From Candidatus Bariatricus faecipullorum (GTDB lineage Bacteria; Bacillota; Clostridia; Lachnospirales; Lachnospiraceae), in the NCBI GenBank assembly GCA_019118525.1, contig DWYV01000022.1, forward strand, positions 1 through 64,000: 64,000 nt of DNA. The letters run 5' to 3'. Position 1 is the stretch's first letter, and each line of letters starts with the position of its first letter. The notes beneath the pieces were generated by a model. The model did not search any database and was not told where the DNA came from. It saw only the letters and a program-made list of their open reading frames with translations. Shown here piece by piece: positions 59,366 to 64,000 of this stretch. A program made the position numbers and the translations under genes.

Positions 59366-61138
59366 CTATTTCTCTTTTTTCTCATTTCGGCCCTGAATCC
59401 GGCACACTGCTCTTCCTTCTGCGGCGTCCAGCAGCAGGGAGGCCCTGTATTCTCTTACATCGAATACCCGGACCGTCTCCAGTGCTTCTCCTTCTGCGGC
59501 GGTGTATGCTTCCGGTGGCACCTGGGGATACTGCTCCAGCATCCGGGGACGGTATATCCTGGTTTTGCTGTTTTCGTTGATGGCCCCATAGTAAACGTCC
59601 GCCTCCACCAGGTTCTGAAACATATGGCTTCCATAGGAAAGCTCCGGCCGGTAGCCGGCCTCGCTGTAGGCCACTTCGCAGATGGCGTCAAAGCTGCTGA
59701 TGTCCCCGTACACCAGCGGGACGCCAAGCTCCGGGGAGGAGGTGCCTATCCGGCCCGGCACCAGAAGCAGGGCCGAAGCCTCTCTTTTTCCCAGATATTC
59801 GTTGATGTCCCGGATAATTCTGCCCGTCTCCGGTTTCTTCCGGTAGGGGCACTCGTAATACTTCTGCGGGTCTGTCCAGACGATGTAATCCAGTTTCTGT
59901 ATCCGGGAACGGCGCATGGAGGTCCTTCGGACGTCAAACAGAAATTCCTCATCCACGCCCCGGGGAATCCGGATGTGCTCGGAGGGGTCCATCCGGAGCG
60001 GCCGGCACTGCAGGAGGGTCACTCTCCAGTCCTGCTCCTTGTCCGCCGTGACCGCGAACTCAATATCCACCGGCTGCCCGTAAACCTCTTCCAGTTTCTT
60101 CAGAAGCTGTTTCATCATCCGGATGAAGTCTCTTTTTTCCACCAGGCCCTGGCAGTCGGCAAACCAGATTTTCCGGTAAATCCGGCGCTGTCTCAGCCGC
60201 TCTTCTGCCTCCCGGTCCCGGTTCAGTTCCAGGTTCCGGTAAGGCTCCGGCAGCTTATCCAGAAGCTGCTCCAGCGGCAGGGTGCAGACTTCCTTTTTCT
60301 CCATGTCAATCACATCTGCCATTCTCTGGGAGAATTTGTGCCTTTCTGCAGACGTCCCCCAGATACTTCCTCCCGCGCAGTCCAGTCCCACCAGACGGGG
60401 ATAGTCCCCCGGGGTCCGGGTCACGGCGCGGGTGCCCAGTCCCATCACCACACGGAGCATTCCGGCCTCCGGGTTCAGATGTTCCATCCATTTGTAGGGA
60501 TTATAGGAGCAGCCCATCCCGGCGGCTGCGGGAAAGAACCAGTTTCCCACCCGGCTTCCTGCCGCATTCTGTATCAGCAGGGCCATCTGCTCCCTGCTTC
60601 CGTCCCGGTGCCATTTCCTGCGGTAGTCCGCCGCCTCCGGATTTTCCACGCTGTCATACACCTTCTGCACTGCGGCCAGAAGCTCTTCCAGCCGTTCTTC
60701 CTGATTCCCCTGATTCGCGCAGAATACGGATTCATATTTTCCGAAAAAGGAATTCTCAAATCCGTCCTCCATCACACTGCTGGACCGGACAATCAGCGGA
60801 CTATCCCCATTCTCCCCCAGATAATCCAGTATCCGGGCGAAGTCCTCCCGGAACTTATCCAGAGGCCGCCCCTGCTTCACCTGGCAGTACACTTCTGTCC
60901 CCACATACCAGGAACGGATATCCGCCAGGCGCGTCTCCCATTCCGGCAGAAAAACCTGAACCAGCTTCCGGGCCAGCGCCAGACCGCAGGCTTTCCCTCC
61001 GATTACCCCTTCCCCGGTTTTGTGCTCCCGGATTCGGCGAAAATCCTCTTCCTCAAAAAACCGGCAGATGAGAGCCTCCATACGGGGCTCCTCTGTCAGC
61101 AGACTGTGGCACAGCAGCCGCTTTTCCTTCTCTTCCAT
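59366..61138 (-). CDS. PEP/pyruvate-binding domain protein (PPDK/PEP-synthase N-domain only)
   Basis: A 590-residue protein. The ATP-grasp-like PPDK N-terminal domain includes GGKACGLALARKLV near residue 48 and RSSSVMEDGFENSFFGKYES near 117. The rest (about 330-590) does not match the usual parts of PPDK: I see no phosphohistidine swivel domain and no PEP-binding TIM barrel. It may bind ATP or a pyruvate-like ligand or act in phosphotransfer with a partner. GGAGGAG precedes ATG 61138. It is upstream of lysR and divergent from the aspartate aminotransferase. Confidence 0.8.
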   Translation of the reverse strand: MEEKEKRLLCHSLLTEEPRMEALICRFFEEEDFRRIREHKTGEGVIGGKACGLALARKLVQVFLPEWETRLADIRSWYVGTEVYCQVKQGRPLDKFREDFARILDYLGENGDSPLIVRSSSVMEDGFENSFFGKYESVFCANQGNQEERLEELLAAVQKVYDSVENPEAADYRRKWHRDGSREQMALLIQNAAGSRVGNWFFPAAAGMGCSYNPYKWMEHLNPEAGMLRVVMGLGTRAVTRTPGDYPRLVGLDCAGGSIWGTSAERHKFSQRMADVIDMEKKEVCTLPLEQLLDKLPEPYRNLELNRDREAEERLRQRRIYRKIWFADCQGLVEKRDFIRMMKQLLKKLEEVYGQPVDIEFAVTADKEQDWRVTLLQCRPLRMDPSEHIRIPRGVDEEFLFDVRRTSMRRSRIQKLDYIVWTDPQKYYECPYRKKPETGRIIRDINEYLGKREASALLLVPGRIGTSSPELGVPLVYGDISSFDAICEVAYSEAGYRPELSYGSHMFQNLVEADVYYGAINENSKTRIYRPRMLEQYPQVPPEAYTAAEGEALETVRVFDVREYRASLLLDAAEGRAVCRIQGRNEKKEK

Positions 61139-61192
61139 TTCTCCTCCTGCTGGAAATGCCGTCGGCATTTCTTCCTATTTATTATTTTTTTC

Positions 61193-61260
61193 AGTGTAAG
61201 ACAGAAAGATATAAATATCAAATACAGAGGATGGATAGTTTCTATAACCATTTGGTTATA
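61193..61260 (-). promoter_or_regulatory. Promoter of the PEP-binding/lysR operon with upstream LysR-type palindrome
   Basis: TTGATA (61221-61216) and TACACT (61198-61193) are 17 nt apart on the minus strand. About 20 nt upstream of the -35 box lies a perfect palindrome TATAACCA-TT-TGGTTATA (61243-61260), the place and type of site used by LysR activators. Confidence 0.7.
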
Positions 61261-61374
61261 TCATGGCGGATTTTCTGGCGGATTTCAAGATATCTTCTTC
61301 TTTTTTTCCCGGTTTTTCCTGGTTTTTTTCCGGACATATAGGATTTCTTTTATAAGAACCATACAAATATAAAT

Positions 61375-61405
61375 ATTGGTTTTTTCCACCCGCCCTTTCT
61401 ATAAT
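61375..61405 (+). promoter_or_regulatory. Probable promoter of the aminotransferase-gdhA unit
   Basis: TTGGTT (61375-61380) and TATAAT (61400-61405) are separated by 19 nt, slightly longer than ideal. The leader would be about 25 nt. Confidence 0.55.
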
Positions 61406-61432
61406 AGGGGCAGAACAAGGAGGAACGAAATT

Positions 61433-62719
61433 ATGATACAGTCTGTCACTGCAACGGCCGCGGACCAGCTCCGCCGTCAGCAGAAAACACTTCTGCAGGA
61501 ATACGAGGCGTGGAAACGGCGCGACCTTCACCTGAACATGGCACGGGGGAAACCTTCCCCGGTACAGCTTGACCTGAGCATGGACCTGCTGAAGCTGCCG
61601 GAGGATTATCATCTGGAAGACGGAACCGACGCACGGAACTACGGGGTTCTGGAAGGGATTCCGGAATGCCGGCGCCTCTTTGGCGGCCTTTTACATATCC
61701 CGGAAGACCAGATAATCATCGGGGGAAATTCCAGTCTGAATATGATGTTCGACGTTATGGCCTTCCTGCATCTTTTCGGAACCGGCGGCCAGGCTCCCTG
61801 GTCCCGGGAAGAACGGGTACGGTGGCTCTGTCCGGTTCCCGGCTATGACCGTCACTTTAAAATCAGCAAAAAGCTGGGCATGGAGATGATTCAAGTCCCG
61901 CTCCTTGACGACGGGCCGGACATGGAGATGGTTACCCGGCTTGTAAAAGAGGACGCTTCCATCAAAGGTATCTGGTGCGTCCCCCTGCACTCCAATCCCC
62001 AGGGCGTCTGCTACAGTGAGGAAACGGTACAGCAGCTTGCCGCCATGGAGACGGCTGCTCCTGATTTCCGGATTTTCTGGGACAATGCCTATGGAGTGCA
62101 CCACATCTACGAGGACGTGCCCCTTGCCGGTATCCTGGAGGCATGTGAAAAGAACGAACACCCCGACCGGTGCTATTATTTCTTTTCCACTTCCAAGATA
62201 ACCTTCCCCGGAGCCGGCGTCTCCCTGGTAGCCGCCAGCCCTGCCAGTATCCGGGAACTGAAAAAGCATATGTCCGCACAGACTATCAGCCACGATAAAC
62301 TCAACCAGCTCCGTCACGTCCAGTTTTTCCGGTCCCCGGAAGGAATCCGCCGCCATATGGAAAAAATGGCGGAACTTCTCCGGCCCAAGTTTGACCTGGT
62401 TCTGCAGAAGCTGGAAGACGCTTTTGGGACCAGCTCCCTGCTGGCCTCCTGGAGTCACCCGAAGGGCGGATATTTTGTATCCCTGGACGTTTTCCCCGGC
62501 TGTGCGAAGCGCACCGTGGAACTGGCCCGGGAAGCCGGCGTCGTACTGACAGAAGCCGGCGCCACCTTTCCTTACGGAAAAGACCCGGCAGACCGGAATA
62601 TCCGGATTGCCCCGTCCTATCCGGATACAGAGGAACTGTCCATGGCCATGGATATCCTGATTCTCTGTATCAAAATCGCCTACACCGAATGCCTGCTGGA
62701 TAACCAGCCGGAAATATAA
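61433..62719 (+). CDS. Aspartate aminotransferase, type Ic-like (class I/II PLP aminotransferase)
   Basis: A PLP enzyme of 428 residues. MARGKPSPVQLDLS is near residue 37, NYGVLEGIPECRRLFG near 70, and GNSSLNMMFD near 100 (cofactor phosphate region). FWDNAYGVHHIYED is near 218, the Schiff-base lysine is in FSTSKITFPGAG near 250, and the C-terminal arginine is in RIAPSYP near 400. The pattern fits the Asp_aminotransf (PF12897-like) group, which moves the amino group between aspartate and 2-oxoglutarate. AAGGAGG precedes ATG 61433. It lies 19 nt before gdhA, coupling glutamate formation with transamination. Confidence 0.88.
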   Translation: MIQSVTATAADQLRRQQKTLLQEYEAWKRRDLHLNMARGKPSPVQLDLSMDLLKLPEDYHLEDGTDARNYGVLEGIPECRRLFGGLLHIPEDQIIIGGNSSLNMMFDVMAFLHLFGTGGQAPWSREERVRWLCPVPGYDRHFKISKKLGMEMIQVPLLDDGPDMEMVTRLVKEDASIKGIWCVPLHSNPQGVCYSEETVQQLAAMETAAPDFRIFWDNAYGVHHIYEDVPLAGILEACEKNEHPDRCYYFFSTSKITFPGAGVSLVAASPASIRELKKHMSAQTISHDKLNQLRHVQFFRSPEGIRRHMEKMAELLRPKFDLVLQKLEDAFGTSSLLASWSHPKGGYFVSLDVFPGCAKRTVELAREAGVVLTEAGATFPYGKDPADRNIRIAPSYPDTEELSMAMDILILCIKIAYTECLLDNQPEI

Positions 62720-62738
62720 TGAAAAAGAGGAGAAACAA

Positions 62739-64000
62739 ATGGAACAGAAGTACAATCCCTATGACAACGTACTGAAAGTAGTCAAAAGCGCCGCTGATAT
62801 TCTGGGATACAGCGACAGTGATATTGAAGCAGTGAAATACCCGGAGCGGGAGCTGAAGGTATCCATTCCCGTCCGCATGGACGACGGAACCACCCATGTA
62901 TTTACCGGCTACCGGATCCAGCACTCCACCTCCCGGGGACCTGCAAAGGGCGGAATCCGCTTCCATCCGGATGTAAACGCAGACGAAGTCCGGGCGCTGG
63001 CGGCCTGGATGACCTTTAAATGCGCCGTGGTCAACATTCCCTACGGCGGCGGAAAAGGGGGCGTGGTATGTGACCCCTCCAAACTCTCCGAAAATGAAAT
63101 CCGTGCCATTGCCAGACGTTACACAGCCGCCATCGCTCCCCTGATTGGACCGGACCAGGATATCCCGGCTCCCGATGTAGGAACCAACGCCGCTGTCATG
63201 GGCTGGATTATGGATACCTACAGCATGCTGAAAGGACACTGTGTTCACGGAGTCGTAACTGGAAAGCCTCTGGAACTGGGAGGCGCTGTGGGCCGGAACG
63301 ACGCTACCGGCCGGGGCGTGATGTTTACCACCCGGAACATTCTGGACAAACTGGATATCCCCATGGAAGGCACTACCGCCGCCATTCAGGGCGCCGGAAA
63401 TGTAGGAAGTGTCACAGCCCGGCTTCTCCACGAAGAAGGCGTGAAAGTAACCGCCTTAAGCGATGTGTCCGGCGGTATTTATAATCCGGAAGGTCTGGAT
63501 ATCCCGGCTGTCCTTGCCTGGCTTTCCGCAGACCGGAAGCACCTGCTGAAAGACTATCAGGCAGAGGGCGTAAGCCACATTTCCAATGAGGAACTTCTGG
63601 AACTTCCGGTTACCGTACTGGTTCCCGCCGCCCTGGAAAACCAGATAAACGCGGGAAATGCAGAAAAAATCCAGGCAAAAGTTATCGTAGAAGCCGCCAA
63701 CGGCCCCACTACTTCCGAAGCCGATGAGATTCTCGCCAGAAAAGGCGTTGTTATCGTTCCGGATATTCTGGCAAATGCAGGCGGCGTGGTGGTATCTTAT
63801 TTTGAATGGGTACAGAACATTCAGTCTGTAAGCTGGAATGAAGAAACGGTAAATGAAAAGCTGAAAGAAATCATGGATTCTGCTTTTGCTTCTGTCTGGG
63901 AACTGGCCAGAGAGAAGGACGCCCCCCTGCGGATGGGCGCTTATCTGATTGCCCTGAAACGGGTTGTGGACGCAAAATCTGCCCGTGCCATCTGGCCGTA
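62739..64000 (+). CDS. gdhA: Glutamate dehydrogenase (runs to the window edge)
   Basis: A Glu/Leu/Phe/Val dehydrogenase that interconverts glutamate and 2-oxoglutarate plus ammonia. The substrate domain has TGYRIQHSTSRGPAKGGIRF near residue 57, with catalytic lysines in the MTFKCAVVNIPYGGGKGG region near 91. The Rossmann motif is AAIQGAGNVGS near 215, followed by AANGPTT near 330. The start ATG 62739 follows AGAGGAG. The last complete codon in the window is number 420 (ending AIWP) and is followed by TA, so the stop codon probably completes at base 64001. It is co-transcribed with the aspartate aminotransferase gene. Confidence 0.95.
   Translation, partial: MEQKYNPYDNVLKVVKSAADILGYSDSDIEAVKYPERELKVSIPVRMDDGTTHVFTGYRIQHSTSRGPAKGGIRFHPDVNADEVRALAAWMTFKCAVVNIPYGGGKGGVVCDPSKLSENEIRAIARRYTAAIAPLIGPDQDIPAPDVGTNAAVMGWIMDTYSMLKGHCVHGVVTGKPLELGGAVGRNDATGRGVMFTTRNILDKLDIPMEGTTAAIQGAGNVGSVTARLLHEEGVKVTALSDVSGGIYNPEGLDIPAVLAWLSADRKHLLKDYQAEGVSHISNEELLELPVTVLVPAALENQINAGNAEKIQAKVIVEAANGPTTSEADEILARKGVVIVPDILANAGGVVVSYFEWVQNIQSVSWNEETVNEKLKEIMDSAFASVWELAREKDAPLRMGAYLIALKRVVDAKSARAIWP

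Overview
The window reads as a chromosomal segment of an anaerobic Firmicute, most likely a gut Lachnospiraceae (Clostridia cluster XIVa). The reasons are the moderate-to-high GC for a Clostridium relative, strong GGAGG ribosome binding sites, a homodimeric pyruvate:ferredoxin oxidoreductase, a class III fructose bisphosphatase, a PrkC/PrpC pair inside the priA-def-fmt-rsmB-rlmN-rsgA-rpe-thiN operon, and era next to recO with a YqzL-like small gene between them. This assignment is inferred from gene content only. No rRNA, tRNA, CRISPR array, phage or complete insertion sequence was seen.

Layout. 1-5.3 kb: a sugar-acid operon (GarR/LtnD-type dehydrogenase, four-carbon acid sugar kinase, membrane-bound hydrolase) facing a divergent GntR/FCD regulator, with an operator lying inside the promoter spacer. 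5.3-6.1 kb: a 5'-deleted Rpn-type nuclease/transposase copy. 6.2-14.3 kb: housekeeping genes on the minus strand (M18 aminopeptidase, glyS, recO, yqzL-like, era, M16C protease). 14.5-15.8 kb: pyrC. 15.9-19.7 kb: a LacI-controlled kdgK-hxlA-hxlB-eda operon. 19.7-24.5 kb: YhcH-like protein, HExxH protein, HyuA-like protein and a permease. 24.8-26.1 kb: tetR and a GNAT gene. 26.1-32.2 kb: nifJ, lgt, ychF. 32.2-32.9 kb: a pseudogene remnant. 32.9-44.8 kb: the long priA...thiN operon, transcribed leftwards. 44.8-50.0 kb: two Mur ligases, an aspartate racemase-like protein and an ATP-grasp ligase resembling D-aspartate ligase. 50.0-53.4 kb: fbp and an intact Rpn-type gene. 53.4-58.4 kb: a two-component/ABC-transporter module with two sequence defects. 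58.4-64.0 kb: a LysR regulator with a PEP/pyruvate-binding protein, divergent from an aspartate aminotransferase and glutamate dehydrogenase.

Three themes stand out. First, an accessory cell-wall-precursor cluster pairs an aspartate/glutamate racemase and a D-Asp-ligase-like ATP-grasp with a MurE paralogue that lacks the meso-DAP motif DNPR. Second, several small repeat families occupy intergenic positions: three copies of a GGGACGGGTACCGGC palindrome at gene 3' ends, an 82-nt multi-stem element in tandem, and two Rpn copies sharing an 81-nt leader. Third, gene decay is visible: an Rpn deletion between short direct repeats, a decarboxylase stub, and an ABC-transporter module whose ATPase has an A8 frameshift and whose response regulator has ACG where the start codon should be. 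All coordinates and sequence matches were read by eye. No database or folding program was used.
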